DNA from: DTPU01 sp963827855
Lineage (GTDB): Bacteria > Planctomycetota > Phycisphaerae > Sedimentisphaerales > Anaerobacaceae
Assembly (NCBI GenBank): GCA_963827855.1
Contig: CAWHBY010000001.1
Span: forward strand, 62,001-126,000
DNA: 64,000 nt
Reading direction: 5' to 3'
The translations under genes were made by a program, and so were the position numbers. Shown in pieces: positions 52,958 to 63,899 of this stretch (the first letter of the stretch is position 1; the number at the start of each line of letters is the position of its first letter). Below the pieces are notes generated by a model, which worked only from the letters and a program-made list of their open reading frames with translations, did not search any database and was not told the DNA's origin.

Positions 52958-54541
52958 ATGCGTAAGCTCTGGTTCACGGCAGGCGCAGCCATCCTGGGCC
53001 TGGCCCTCTGTTGTGCCTCGTGCAGCAAGAAGCAACCTCTGACGCAGTCCACTCAGACGCCGAACCCGCCTGCGCAGTCGAAGGCTGCGGCGGAACCTCA
53101 ACCCGCGTCCTCCTCCGGCGAGGCCAAGCCTGTCCCGTCCAGCGAGCCTGCGGCCAAGCCGGCGATGGCAGAACCGAATGTCGTGGCCACGATCGGCGAG
53201 TATACCATCACGGGTGACGAGTTTAAGAAGCAGGCTTTCCAGGAGATGCAGCCCAATCCGTACAGCGGCAATCCCATCAGGCCGGCCCCGGAACTCAAGG
53301 CCGTGATCCTCCGGATGCTCGGCGAGAAGGCCATCGTCCTCGATGCCCGGCAGCGAGGCGTGCACCAGAAGGAAGAGATCCAGGCGAATCTCAAGCGGAC
53401 CCGGGAACAGCAGACCATCCGGAAGCTCATCAACGCCGTGGTCGCGCCGCGGGTCGTGGTCAAGGACCAGGACGTCAATGAGCTCATGGCGAAGGACCCC
53501 AATCTTCCCAGAGAGAGGGCCCGGGCCATGATCTTCAATCAGAGGGGCAACGCGGCCGTGGCCGAGTACTACGCCCAGTTGACAAAGGACCGGCATCTCA
53601 AGAAGGTGCCCGAGAACTTCGCCAAGGTCTCGGTGGTCAACACCCGCCTTCTGACCCGACACAGGTCCGGACCCCAGTATTGGATCCTCACTGAGGACGT
53701 CCGCAACAACATCGACCCCAACGAGAAGGCCCTGGTCCTGGCGACGTTCGACGGCGGCACGTTCACCCTGAAGGACCTCTTCGAGGCCATCCTCGAAATG
53801 TCCCCGCCGAGCCGGCCCAAGGACCTCGACACCCCGCAAGGGGTGGAGCGATTCCTCGACCGCCTGGTGTCGCGACCTGTGATGGCGGCGGAGGCCGCTG
53901 CCAAGGGATACGACAAGGACCCCGACGTCGTGAAGGCGCTGCGGCGGCTTGAAGACGACATGGTCCTCAACTCCGTGCGGATAGAGAAGTCGGCGACCGT
54001 AAAGGAGCCGAATGAGCAGGAAGTGGCGGCCGCCTATGAGAAGGTCAAGGACACCTACGCCAAGAACGACAGCCTCAAGGTCGACGTGATCTGGTGTGAA
54101 GACCGCCAGGCAGCAGTCAAGGCCAGGGCGGATCTGGACACCGGAAAGGACTTCAAGTCCGTGCAGACGCAGTACGCCGTCGACAGCCCGGCCCGCCAGA
54201 CCGGCAGACCTACGGGCCAGCCTCTCGGTCCGGCAGATGACTACATGGGCCAGGAGGGACTGTTCTGGCAGGATCTTTGGAAGTCAGAGCCCAATCAGGT
54301 CGTGGGACCGGTCCTGGGATTCAGGGGAGGCGCCCTGGCGTGGCGACTCGTCAAGGTCCTGGAGAAAAGGGAAGGCAAGACGGCCCCCGCTCAGAATGCG
54401 ATGGGCATGCTCAAGAGCGACCTTCAAGAGCAGCGTCAGAAGGCCCTGATGGACAAGCTTGCCTCCGAGATGCTGCAGAAGTTTCCCTATCAGATCAACG
54501 CTGACCGGCTTTTGGCGTTTGACCCGAGAAACGTGCCTTAG
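52958..54541 (+). CDS. Parvulin/SurA-like chaperone lipoprotein
   Basis: 527 residues from ATG 52958 with GGAGG six bases upstream. Signal MRKLWFTAGAAILGLALCCA ends in a CASC lipobox. After a Gln/Pro/Ala linker the region 85-230 resembles the SurA/PrsA N-terminal helical domain (VVATIGEYTITGDEFKKQAF, LGEKAIVLDARQRGV). Residues 375-480 look like a worn parvulin domain: KVDVIWCEDRQAAVKARADL, DTGKDFKSVQTQYAVDSPAR, EPNQVVGPVLGFRGGALAWR. Expected periplasmic folding helper for envelope proteins. Catalytic residues are not obvious, so isomerase activity is uncertain. 44 bp after hisG. Confidence 0.75.
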   Translation: MRKLWFTAGAAILGLALCCASCSKKQPLTQSTQTPNPPAQSKAAAEPQPASSSGEAKPVPSSEPAAKPAMAEPNVVATIGEYTITGDEFKKQAFQEMQPNPYSGNPIRPAPELKAVILRMLGEKAIVLDARQRGVHQKEEIQANLKRTREQQTIRKLINAVVAPRVVVKDQDVNELMAKDPNLPRERARAMIFNQRGNAAVAEYYAQLTKDRHLKKVPENFAKVSVVNTRLLTRHRSGPQYWILTEDVRNNIDPNEKALVLATFDGGTFTLKDLFEAILEMSPPSRPKDLDTPQGVERFLDRLVSRPVMAAEAAAKGYDKDPDVVKALRRLEDDMVLNSVRIEKSATVKEPNEQEVAAAYEKVKDTYAKNDSLKVDVIWCEDRQAAVKARADLDTGKDFKSVQTQYAVDSPARQTGRPTGQPLGPADDYMGQEGLFWQDLWKSEPNQVVGPVLGFRGGALAWRLVKVLEKREGKTAPAQNAMGMLKSDLQEQRQKALMDKLASEMLQKFPYQINADRLLAFDPRNVP

Positions 54542-54705
54542 GGTCCATCTGTGACTGGTCCTGCGGCTGCCAAGCTGGCAGGGTAATGGCGATGGCAGGG
54601 CACAGCCAGCCCGACTCTTCATTCATAAAGCAAACGCCTTTATCGGCTTATGTAATGCTGGGAGTCTCCTGAAGGCCATGGCACAACATTTGCTAAAACC
54701 TGCGT

Positions 54706-55128
54706 ATGGTTTGTGCGCAGTCACAGTTGGGTGAAGTCAATGTGCTGGCCAGTCAGAGCAACTGGGCGTGGCCCAAGGCCCTACAGGACATCTTCCAGCC
54801 TGCGGGCGTGAACCTTATTGTGGCCAGGCGCGTCGACGAGTTTATCGACGTGCTCCGCCACAAGCGGATCCACGCCACGATCATTGACGCGGACGCCGAC
54901 CTGGGGAGGCTTTCCACGGTCAGGATCATCCGGATGGATCATCCCCGGCTGCCCTGCTTGCTGTTGACGAGCGACATGAGACAGGACTTGCTGGATAGTG
55001 CCCTGCAGTTGGAGGTCTTCAGCGTGCTTGCCAAGCCCGTGGATCTTGGCCTTCTGCGCAGGCAGTTGGACCGCCTGTTCATCAAGGCCTATGACAGTTC
55101 GGTGTTTGCAGGCCTCCCTGAGAGCTGA
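54706..55128 (+). CDS. Receiver-domain-like small protein upstream of groES
   Basis: 140 residues; start codon uncertain. NVLASQSNWAWPKALQDIFQ, ATIIDADADLGRLSTVRIIR and PCLLLTSDMRQDLL, then VFSVLAKPVDLGLLRRQLDR follow the beta-alpha order of a response regulator receiver, with DAD at the phosphorylation position, Thr/Ser in LLTS and the Lys of AKPVD. The N-terminal acidic pair is missing, so phosphorylation is doubtful. A stand-alone regulator about 50 bp before groES, perhaps linked to stress control. Confidence 0.7.
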   Translation: MVCAQSQLGEVNVLASQSNWAWPKALQDIFQPAGVNLIVARRVDEFIDVLRHKRIHATIIDADADLGRLSTVRIIRMDHPRLPCLLLTSDMRQDLLDSALQLEVFSVLAKPVDLGLLRRQLDRLFIKAYDSSVFAGLPES

Positions 55129-55177
55129 CCTGAAGATGGGCTTAACAAGAGGAGTTTCTGGAAAGGAGTAGGCAGGT

Positions 55178-55468
55178 ATGAAGATTCGACCATTGGCAGA
55201 CAAGGTACTCGTCGAGCGCATCGAGGCTGAGTCGAAGACCGCAGGGGGCATCGTACTACCCGACACGGCGAAAGAGAAACCCCAGCGGGGCAAGGTGGTC
55301 GGCGTCGGTGACGGCAAGATCCTTGACGACGGGACCCTTCGCCAGATGCAGCTCAAGAAGGGCGACCAAGTCCTCTTCACCAGCTATGCCGGCACGGAGA
55401 TCAAGGTGGACGGCAAAGAGTACTTGATCATGGCCGAATCGGACGTCATGGCCGTCATCGAGAAGTAA
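55178..55468 (+). CDS. groES: Co-chaperonin GroES
   Basis: 96 residues, AAAGGAG before ATG. MKIRPLADKVLVERIEAESK, the mobile loop KTAGGIVLPDTAKEKPQRG and the closing YLIMAESDVMAVIEK are typical. Caps the GroEL cavity. No CIRCE inverted repeat is seen upstream. Confidence 0.98.
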   Translation: MKIRPLADKVLVERIEAESKTAGGIVLPDTAKEKPQRGKVVGVGDGKILDDGTLRQMQLKKGDQVLFTSYAGTEIKVDGKEYLIMAESDVMAVIEK

Positions 55469-55513
55469 TCCGGTCTGTGCTCAGACCCTTGGACCTAGAA
55501 GGAGACAGCAATC

Positions 55514-57142
<1,629 letters not shown>

Positions 57143-57151
57143 GACTCAGAC

Positions 57152-57188
57152 AATGAAGTGGGCCTCCTTCAGGAGGCCCACTTCATTT
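57152..57188 (+). terminator. Intrinsic terminator of groES-groEL
   Basis: AATGAAGTGGGCCTCC (57152-57167) pairs perfectly with GGAGGCCCACTTCATT around TTCA, ending in ATTTCATT. The strongest hairpin in the window. Confidence 0.85.
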
Positions 57189-57192
57189 CATT

Positions 57193-57226
57193 CTAGAACT
57201 CAGAACACAGAACGCAGAACTCAGAA
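57193..57226 (+). repeat. Heptamer array CTAGAA + 4 x CNCAGAA
   Basis: CTAGAA, then CTCAGAA, CACAGAA, CGCAGAA and CTCAGAA. The final A is the A of the next gene's ATG. Same design as the array at 37996. Confidence 0.7.
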
Positions 57227-57510
57227 TGGCGGTTCGGTTCTACAGTCAGATGTTGTCAACCACATCGAGGACGGTGGCGGCGGGCATCCTCTCGCTCGGG
57301 CTGATGCTCATTGGGCTCGGTGTCCTGATCGCCGCTTTCCCCAAGGCCTTTGCCTACATCATCGCGGGTCTGCTCATCCTCGCGGGCCTGGGTTGCGCGA
57401 TCACGGCCGTGCGAATCTTCATGGCCTACCAGCAGATGGCCAAGACCACCCCGCAGCAGGACGAGATGCGGAGCGACAACATCCGCATCCGTCGTCCAGA
57501 TGGGTTGTGA
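57226..57510 (+). CDS. Small two-TM membrane protein
   Basis: 94 residues. Two hydrophobic helices, VAAGILSLGLMLIGLGVLIA and AFAYIIAGLLILAGLGCAIT, followed by a charged tail (RSDNIRIRRPDGL). The ATG is the last base of a heptamer repeat array, leaving no Shine-Dalgarno sequence. Codon use resembles neighbouring genes, so I think it is real. No family recognised. Confidence 0.55.
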   Translation: MAVRFYSQMLSTTSRTVAAGILSLGLMLIGLGVLIAAFPKAFAYIIAGLLILAGLGCAITAVRIFMAYQQMAKTTPQQDEMRSDNIRIRRPDGL

Positions 57511-58010
57511 TCGAAGCAAAGGGGTCAACCTTTGGCTTTAGGTGTCCCCAATGCTCGCTACAGCTTGCCTTGCCCTTTCCTCCTCAATTGCTCGCTCACC
57601 GCCTTGCTGATGCTGTAGATGCTCCCCATGTGTAGCGACTCACTCAACCAGCCGTTGCTCACACCGCATTGCACCTTGATCCACCCAGCCAATACCACCT
57701 TCCGCTGGCCGACGTCAGATCCGTCTCCAGGTCCCTTCCATCGTGAACAGGGCCTGTCTGTAGTTACCCCGATTGAAGACATGGCAGATCGAAACAGCCT
57801 GGACGCCTCATCTTCTTCGCTCCTGCGGAGGTCACTCTATTTCGCCTTCGGAGTCCACTCGCCGTTGGCAGATCTCCCTGCCGGCGGTCAGTGTTCCTTT
57901 CGTGCAGCCATCCATGCGGATCTGGGCCATGGGCGACTCCAGGTGTCGGTTACGGGTCTGCCGCGGACCTGAAGGGTGCCCCGCAACTCCGCCGTCTGGC
58001 CTGGGTCTGA
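57511..58010. other. Gene-free convergent interval
   Basis: 500 bp between the small membrane protein and mraY. The frames present have poor composition and no ribosome sites; no hairpin or repeat stands out. Confidence 0.4.
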
Positions 58011-59144
58011 CTATCGAATCTTCAGCGTGGCCAGCGCCAATGCCGCGAAGGCGGCGCTGAGCAGCCAGAACCTGACCACGACCTGCGGCTCGCTCCAGCC
58101 CGCCAGGTGGAAGTGGTGGTGGATCGGTGCGCAGCGGAACAGGCGTTTGCCGCCGGAGTACTTGAAGTATCCCACCTGCAGGACCACGCTCATCAGCTCG
58201 ATCATGAAAACGCCGCCGATGACCAGGAGCAGGATCTCGTTGCGGGTGACCATCGCGCCATAGCCCATGGCCGCGCCCAGGGGCAAGGAGCCGATGTCGC
58301 CCATGAAGGTCTGGGCCGGATAGCAGTTGAACCACAGAAACCCCAGCACTGCGCCGAGCAGGGCTCCATAGAAGATGCTCAGCTCTCCAGCGAGGGGGAT
58401 GTGCGGCAGGAGCAGATACCCCGCCCAGGTCTGCTGGGTGCTCATCCGTTCCGAAGACACGAAACAGAGGATGGCCAGCACGAAGCTGACCATGGCGACG
58501 CAGCCCCCTGCAAGGCCGTCCATGCCGTCCGCCAGGTTGACGGCGTTGCTCGTGGCCGAAAGATAGACGATGGCGATCAGGATGAACGCCCAGTTGCCCA
58601 GGTCTATGCCCTCCTTGTAGAAGGGGACCCAGAACAGCCGGCCATCCTCGATGTACGCGAAATCGAAGTACAGGAACGACGCGATGAGCACTGCCCCGGC
58701 GATCTGGAAGATCAGCTTCTCCCAGGCCAGCAGGCCGTCTCGGCTCCGCTGCTTGGTGTGCGAGGTCAGCTTGAGCCAGTCATCCACGCCGCCGATGGCG
58801 CCGAACCACAGCAATACAAAGAGGGCCTTCTGGACAAAGGGATTCGTCCACTTGGCCCAGAGCAGGGTCGTGCCTGCTGTGGCAAACAGGATGATCAGAC
58901 CGCCCATGGTCGGGGTGTTGGCCTTCTCCTTGGTCAGCTCGTTGAGGGCCGAGTGGTAGAACTCGGGTCGATCCCCGATCTTCTTGCGGATCAGCCAACG
59001 GATGATCCGCGGGCCGATCAGCAGCGCGATCACCAGGCTGGTCAGGCAGGCCAGCACTGCGCGGAACATGACGTCCCGATACGCGTAGAAGTGCAGTTGA
59101 TCGGCGAGGAATTGCCGGGTGTATTCAAGAAAGTGATAGATCAT
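58011..59144 (-). CDS. mraY: Phospho-N-acetylmuramoyl-pentapeptide transferase
   Basis: 377 residues with ten predicted transmembrane helices. Transfers phospho-MurNAc-pentapeptide to undecaprenyl phosphate, making lipid I at the inner membrane. Signatures: ANTPTMGGLIILFATAGTTL, the Asp pair in GGVDDWLKLTSHTKQRSRDG, NLADGMDGLAGGCVAMVSF (about 205) and the C-terminal RCAPIHHHFHLAGWSEPQVV. 72 bp downstream of murF in the same direction. Confidence 0.97.
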   Translation of the reverse strand: MIYHFLEYTRQFLADQLHFYAYRDVMFRAVLACLTSLVIALLIGPRIIRWLIRKKIGDRPEFYHSALNELTKEKANTPTMGGLIILFATAGTTLLWAKWTNPFVQKALFVLLWFGAIGGVDDWLKLTSHTKQRSRDGLLAWEKLIFQIAGAVLIASFLYFDFAYIEDGRLFWVPFYKEGIDLGNWAFILIAIVYLSATSNAVNLADGMDGLAGGCVAMVSFVLAILCFVSSERMSTQQTWAGYLLLPHIPLAGELSIFYGALLGAVLGFLWFNCYPAQTFMGDIGSLPLGAAMGYGAMVTRNEILLLVIGGVFMIELMSVVLQVGYFKYSGGKRLFRCAPIHHHFHLAGWSEPQVVVRFWLLSAAFAALALATLKIR

Positions 59145-59216
59145 CCGTCGATTCCATTCTGAGATCGGCTCTTAGTCCCGGCAGCCACCATCCTGGACCC
59201 TTCATCCTTGAGCTCC

Positions 59217-60608
59217 CTACCCCTTCACGCGATCGGCCCAAGCTGTCAGCCGTTCGATGGCCTGTTCGAGACGCACCGATCGCGATCCTTTGATCAAGAC
59301 GATGTCATTTTCTTTTACTACGTCGGCCAGACTTTGACAAGCGCAGAATGCATCGTCAGAACACGCGGTCTGGATGCGGCCGTCGGCCTGGCGCGCGGCC
59401 TCTGCCACCACCGAGGCCCAGCGGCCCACGGCCACGAGCACCTCGACCCCGGATTGGCCGATCTGGCAGCCGAGCTGGCGATGGAAGCCCTCGGCATGCT
59501 CACCCAACTCGCCCATGTCGCCGCAGATGAATAGGCGTCTGCGGCCCGTACCTCCTGCCATGGACCTGAGGATCTCCAGGCCGTTGCTCATGGACGCGGG
59601 ATTGGCGTTGTAGCAGTCGTTGATGACGGTCAGCGATCCGATCTGCAGGGGCTCCGCCCGCATGGCGATGCTGCCGACGGTCTTCACGGCCTGGGCAAAG
59701 GCCTCGATCGGGACACCCAGGACGCGGCATGCGGCTGCAGCGGCAGTGGCGTTCAGCACGTTGCCGGGCCCGAGCAGGCCCATCGTGACGGGAACCCCGT
59801 CTATCTTGAAATCGCTGCCGCGGTCGTGGTAGCGGACGTCTGTCGCCCGAACATCGGCCCGCTCACCGATCCCAAAGCCCAGGACCCTGCGGTGTCTTTG
59901 ACGGGCCTGCTCCAGGACCTCGCTTTGATCTGCGTTGACGATGAAGGTCCCGCCAGGCCGCAGGCCGTCCGCGATGGATAGCTTCTCTTGTCTCAGCGTC
60001 TCCAGCGAGCCGAATCCCTCCAGGTGGGCAGGGTGTACCCCGGTCACGATCGCCACGTTGGGAAGGGCGATGCGGGTCAGGTACCCGATCTCGCCCAGCC
60101 GGTTGGTCCCGAGCTCGGCCACGATGATCTGCCGGTCTGCCTCTGCGCCCAGCAGGGTGAGCGGCAGGCCCAGGAAGTTGTTGAAGTTCTTGGGCGACTG
60201 CCAGATGCGGTAGTGCTGACCCAGGACGTGGGCCAGGATCTGGCGGGTGCTGGTCTTGCCCACGGAGCCGGTGATGGCAGCGACCTTGAAGCGATGCTGC
60301 CTTCGGTATTCCCTGGCCAGGTCACCCAAAGCCTTCGTGGCATCCGGCACACAGACCATGACCCTGTCCTCCCCCAGGACGCCCAGGACCGGCCGCTCTA
60401 CGACGGCACAGACCGCGCCCCGTTCGAAGGCAGCCGTCACGTAGTCGTGTCCGTCGAACCGGTCGCCCTTGATCGCAAAGAAGCAATCGCCGGAGTGCGT
60501 GGTCCGTGAGTCTGTGCTGACCGCTGTAAACGACAGGTCCACGACGGGTCTGGACAGAAAGGTCCCGCCCACCATCTGAACCAGTCGACTGACGGCAATG
60601 GGATTCAT
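59217..60608 (-). CDS. murF: UDP-N-acetylmuramoyl-tripeptide--D-alanyl-D-alanine ligase
   Basis: 463 residues from MNPIAVSRLVQMVGGTFLSR; its ATG shares a base with the murE stop (TGATG). Mur ligase ATP loop ITGSVGKTSTRQIL (about residue 112), SPKNFNNFLGLPLTLL, AELGTNRLGEIGYLTRIALP, then INDCYNANPASMSNGLEIL and GDMGELGEHAEGFHR. Adds D-Ala-D-Ala to UDP-MurNAc-tripeptide. Middle gene of murE-murF-mraY. Confidence 0.97.
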   Translation of the reverse strand: MNPIAVSRLVQMVGGTFLSRPVVDLSFTAVSTDSRTTHSGDCFFAIKGDRFDGHDYVTAAFERGAVCAVVERPVLGVLGEDRVMVCVPDATKALGDLAREYRRQHRFKVAAITGSVGKTSTRQILAHVLGQHYRIWQSPKNFNNFLGLPLTLLGAEADRQIIVAELGTNRLGEIGYLTRIALPNVAIVTGVHPAHLEGFGSLETLRQEKLSIADGLRPGGTFIVNADQSEVLEQARQRHRRVLGFGIGERADVRATDVRYHDRGSDFKIDGVPVTMGLLGPGNVLNATAAAAACRVLGVPIEAFAQAVKTVGSIAMRAEPLQIGSLTVINDCYNANPASMSNGLEILRSMAGGTGRRRLFICGDMGELGEHAEGFHRQLGCQIGQSGVEVLVAVGRWASVVAEAARQADGRIQTACSDDAFCACQSLADVVKENDIVLIKGSRSVRLEQAIERLTAWADRVKG

Positions 60609-62053
60609 CAGGCCTTCCACCTCTGAAGGATCTCTTGGGCGATACCCTTGTCGCTGAACGGGTACTTCTCTTTTCCGATGATCTGGTAGGCCTCGTGGCC
60701 CTTGCCTGCGATCAGGACGAGGTCGCCCGGCCGGGCCTGCTGGATCGTCCACTCGATCGCCTGCCTGCGGTCCGGCTCCACGTGCAGGGTCTTGGCCTGA
60801 CGGTCTGCGACGCCGGTCAGGACGTCCGCGATGATCTGGCCGGGGTCCTCGGTTCGTGGGTTGTCGCTGGTCACGATGACCTGGTCGGCGAGGGCCTCGG
60901 TCACCCGAGCCATGCGAGGCCGCTTGGTCTTGTCGCGGTCACCGCCGCACCCAAACAGCACGATGAGCCTGCCCTTGCACAGGGGGCGAAGGGTCGTCAG
61001 GACGTTTTGGAGGGCGTCGTCGGTATGGGCAAAGTCGACCAGCACCGAGAAGGGGCCCTCCCACGGGACCCGGTCCAGACGGCCGGGTACGCAGGTCAGG
61101 CTGGTCAGGCCTTCGGCGATCGCCTTCAGGTCCAGCCCTGCGCCCAGACACAGGCCCGCAGCAGTCAGGTGGTTGCTGACGTTGTGCAGACCCAGCAGGG
61201 GCGATCTGACCCTCACCGCCTGACCCGCGTAGCGGAGGCTGTACACGGTCCCGCCTGTATCCATGGACTCCACGTGGGCAGTAAGGTCTGAGTCGACGTC
61301 GATGCCATACCAGAGCGGCCTTGCCTGCGTCCTCTGGGCGATCACCGCCGACTGCGGCGACTGGCGGTTGAGCACGGCCGTGGCGTGCATGGACAGGCTT
61401 TCGAAGAGCCGGGCCTTGGCGTCCAGGTAGTTGTCCAGGGTCTTGTGGTAGTCCAGGTGGTCGCCTGTCAGATTCGTGAAGCCAGCGGCGATAAAGTCGA
61501 TGCCCGCACACCGTCCCTGGGTCAGGGCGTGGGAGCTCGCCTCCATGACCATGTGGCTGCAGCCGGCGTCCACCATCTCCTTCTGCATGCGGGCGATGGC
61601 CAGGCTGTCGGGCGTGGTCAGGTCTGCTTCGATGGAACGGCGTCCCGTGTCATAGGTGACCGTCCCCAGCAGGCCGCATCGCTGCCCCGTCTTCTCGATG
61701 CACGACCGCACCAGGTACGTCACCGTGGTCTTGCCGTTGGTGCCTGTTACAGCCAGGTTGACCAACCTGGACTGGGGATAGCCGTAGCTGGCCTGGGCCA
61801 GCGTGGCCACGGCCTGCGAGGAGTCGGGCACAAAGAAGAACTCCGCGCCGTGCTGCACGGCGGTCGCCTGCCCTGTCTGGCACACCACGTATCGGGCGCC
61901 TTTGGCCAGGGCCTGATGGATGTATTGATGGCCGTCCTGGTGGGTCCCCATGACGGCCACAAACACGTCGCCCGTACGGACTTGACGAGAATCGGTGCAG
62001 ACCGCAGGCGGGTTCTTCGATGCGAAGACCTTCAACAGTTGTTCGATGGTCAT
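60608..62053 (-). CDS. murE: UDP-N-acetylmuramoyl-tripeptide synthetase, meso-diaminopimelate type
   Basis: 481 residues from MTIEQLLKVFASKNPPAVCT; AAGGA lies just before ATG and the upstream in-frame codons give non-family sequence. ATP loop VTGTNGKTTVTYLVRS (about residue 103), MEASSHALTQGRCAGI, FTNLTGDHLDYHKTLDNYLD, and SDNPRTEDPGQIIADV (about 396) whose DNPR selects meso-diaminopimelate. Ends IAGKGHEAYQIIG. Adds the third stem-peptide residue, implying an ordinary Gram-negative peptidoglycan in this planctomycete. Confidence 0.97.
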   Translation of the reverse strand: MTIEQLLKVFASKNPPAVCTDSRQVRTGDVFVAVMGTHQDGHQYIHQALAKGARYVVCQTGQATAVQHGAEFFFVPDSSQAVATLAQASYGYPQSRLVNLAVTGTNGKTTVTYLVRSCIEKTGQRCGLLGTVTYDTGRRSIEADLTTPDSLAIARMQKEMVDAGCSHMVMEASSHALTQGRCAGIDFIAAGFTNLTGDHLDYHKTLDNYLDAKARLFESLSMHATAVLNRQSPQSAVIAQRTQARPLWYGIDVDSDLTAHVESMDTGGTVYSLRYAGQAVRVRSPLLGLHNVSNHLTAAGLCLGAGLDLKAIAEGLTSLTCVPGRLDRVPWEGPFSVLVDFAHTDDALQNVLTTLRPLCKGRLIVLFGCGGDRDKTKRPRMARVTEALADQVIVTSDNPRTEDPGQIIADVLTGVADRQAKTLHVEPDRRQAIEWTIQQARPGDLVLIAGKGHEAYQIIGKEKYPFSDKGIAQEILQRWKA

Positions 62054-62075
62054 GTCCTTGCTTCCTTGCCGGGCC

Positions 62076-62093
62076 TGAACGCAGGCCCTCCTG
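62076..62093 (-). promoter_or_regulatory. Small hairpin in murE leader
   Basis: GGGCCTG/CAGGCCC with a CGTT loop between promoter and ribosome site. Significance uncertain. Confidence 0.3.
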
Positions 62094-62102
62094 GAACCCT
62101 GC

Positions 62103-62131
62103 ATTCTAGTAGGTCCCGTACGACTGTGCAA
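62103..62131 (-). promoter_or_regulatory. Promoter for murE-murF-mraY
   Basis: Minus-strand TTGCAC (62131-62126), 17-bp spacer, TAGAAT (62108-62103), 50 nt before the murE ATG. Confidence 0.6.
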
Positions 62132-62157
62132 TCGCCAGCAGGCAAACTGCGCTTGGC

Positions 62158-62214
62158 TAGAAGTCATCCCAGAACCTGGTTCGTCACGAGATCGAGGTTC
62201 TGGGATGGCTTCTA
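62158..62214 (+). repeat. Stem-loop repeat HP3
   Basis: TAGAAGTCATCCCAGAACCT (62158-62177) pairs with 62195-62214 at 19 of 20 positions. AGAACCTGGTTCGTCACGAG (62171-62190) matches HP1 at 18 of 20. It lies between divergent murE and the transglutaminase gene. Confidence 0.65.
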
Positions 62215-62237
62215 ATTCCCTTTTGCCTCCCATGTCT

Positions 62238-62243
62238 TATAAT
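62238..62243 (+). promoter_or_regulatory. Candidate -10 box for the transglutaminase gene
   Basis: Perfect TATAAT 34 bp before the ATG; no convincing -35 because HP3 occupies that position. Confidence 0.3.
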
Positions 62244-62276
62244 GAGACTAGCATGACCTCCATCGGAGAACGATCT

Positions 62277-63755
62277 ATGAAACGCATGTGCGGTTGGCTC
62301 TTCACTGTCCTGTTCTGCCTCGCCCCAGGGCTCTGGGCGCAGGAGCACGCGGACTATTACGCAATGATGATGGATGGCAAGAAGGTCGGCTACGCAGTCC
62401 AGAGACGCGTGGCGGCCGAAGGCCAGGTCACCAGCACGGAGCAGGTGCACATTGCCATCAACCGTGTGGGTGTGCCGGTCACCCTGGACCTGACCGAGAC
62501 GGCCATCGAGACACCGGACGGAAAGCCCCTGGGCTTCCAGGCCATCCAGAACTTCAGCCTGATGACCGTGATGATCAAGGGAAAGGTCCGCGCCGACGGA
62601 ACCATGGAGGTCATCACACAGTCGATGGGCGCAGAGCAGAAGACCGAGCCCAACTGGCCCACCGGGGCCTTCATGGCAGAGGGGTTGCGGCTGCTCGGGC
62701 TCCAGAAAGGCCTGGCTGAAGGGACGCAATATGACGCCAAGGTCTTCTCTGCGGCCATGCTGATGGCGGTTGACACGCACGTGGCTGTCGGTCCCAAGCG
62801 GCCGATCGACGTGCTGGGAACCCTGATCCCGTTGACCGAGGTCAAGACGACGTTGAGCGTGCCGGGCGCGGGTCAGATGGTCACGGTCAGCTACGTGGAC
62901 GACCAGCAGACGCCCTACAAGAGCCAGGTCCCCATGGCCGGCATGCAGTTTGAGATGATCCGGTGCACGCAGGAGTTTGCCATGGGCCAGTTCGATCCCG
63001 TGGAGTTCGTCTCCAAGATGCTCCTGGCCAGTCCTGTGGCACTCGACAACCTGGCCAAGGTGGACTCCATCACCTATCTGCTGCGCCCCAAGGATGCGGC
63101 TTCCGGACTGACCATGCCTTCCTCTGACCTGCAGACCTCACGCAGGCTTGGCGATGGGAGGGTCGAGGTCACGGTCAGGCCCGTCAGGCCGGGACCGGGC
63201 GGGACCTTCCCGTACAAGGGTGCGGACCCCAACATCCTGGCCAGTCTCAGGCCCAATGCCTTCCTCCAGACTGAGGACCCCTTGATCCTCCAATTGGCCC
63301 GCCAGGCGGTCGACGACGTCAATGACGCCGCAGAGGCGGTGCGGCGGATCGAGGCCTTTGTGGCCGGCTACATCAAGGAGAAGGACCTGTCTGTCGGCTA
63401 TGCCTCTGCCGTGGAGGTGGCCAAGAACAAGCAGGGCGACTGCACGGAGCACGCGGTCCTGGCTGCAGCCCTGTGCCGCGCAGCGGGGATCCCGGCCAGG
63501 GTGGTTACAGGCCTGGCCTACGTGCAGGAGTTCGCAGGGACCAGGAACTGCTTTGGCGGCCATGCCTGGACGACCGCCTACGTCAACGGCCAGTGGATCG
63601 GCCTGGACGCGGCGTTCAGGGGTACGGGCCGCGGCGGGTTTGACGCGGGCCACATTGCCCTGGCCGTGGGCGACGGTGAGCCGGGCGACTTCTTCGCCAT
63701 AGCCACCCGGCTGGGACAGTTCACCATCGAGAAGATCACGGTGAACAACCCTTAG
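62277..63755 (+). CDS. Secreted transglutaminase-like protein
   Basis: 492 residues from ATG 62277 with GGAGAA upstream. Signal peptide MKRMCGWLFTVLFCLAPGLW cleaved near WAQ-EH. Residues 25-300 form a beta-rich region (YYAMMMDGKKVGYAVQRRVA, VTLDLTETAIETPDGKPLGF). Residues 345-470 are a transglutaminase-like papain fold: Cys in KNKQGDCTEHAVLAAALCRA (about 387), His in GGHAWTTAYVNGQWI (about 427), Asp in GLDAAF (about 441). All three catalytic positions are intact. Bacterial relatives act as proteases or cross-linkers in the envelope; the substrate is unknown. Divergent from the murein genes. Confidence 0.88.
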   Translation: MKRMCGWLFTVLFCLAPGLWAQEHADYYAMMMDGKKVGYAVQRRVAAEGQVTSTEQVHIAINRVGVPVTLDLTETAIETPDGKPLGFQAIQNFSLMTVMIKGKVRADGTMEVITQSMGAEQKTEPNWPTGAFMAEGLRLLGLQKGLAEGTQYDAKVFSAAMLMAVDTHVAVGPKRPIDVLGTLIPLTEVKTTLSVPGAGQMVTVSYVDDQQTPYKSQVPMAGMQFEMIRCTQEFAMGQFDPVEFVSKMLLASPVALDNLAKVDSITYLLRPKDAASGLTMPSSDLQTSRRLGDGRVEVTVRPVRPGPGGTFPYKGADPNILASLRPNAFLQTEDPLILQLARQAVDDVNDAAEAVRRIEAFVAGYIKEKDLSVGYASAVEVAKNKQGDCTEHAVLAAALCRAAGIPARVVTGLAYVQEFAGTRNCFGGHAWTTAYVNGQWIGLDAAFRGTGRGGFDAGHIALAVGDGEPGDFFAIATRLGQFTIEKITVNNP

Positions 63756-63899
63756 GCAGAGCCTCGCGCCCAGTTCATGGAACGCGACGCTGGTCTTGTG
63801 CTGCGGCGTCCTGTATCATGGCGGTCGCAGTCTCAGACTCTGGCGCGGCTGCGGCAGGGGAACTGAGGCCACACAGACTTGGCAATGAAGGATCGTGGA

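Noticed and set aside
55129..55177. CIRCE (HrcA) operator upstream of groES
   Set aside because: No TTAGCACTC-like inverted repeat is present between the receiver-like gene and groES.
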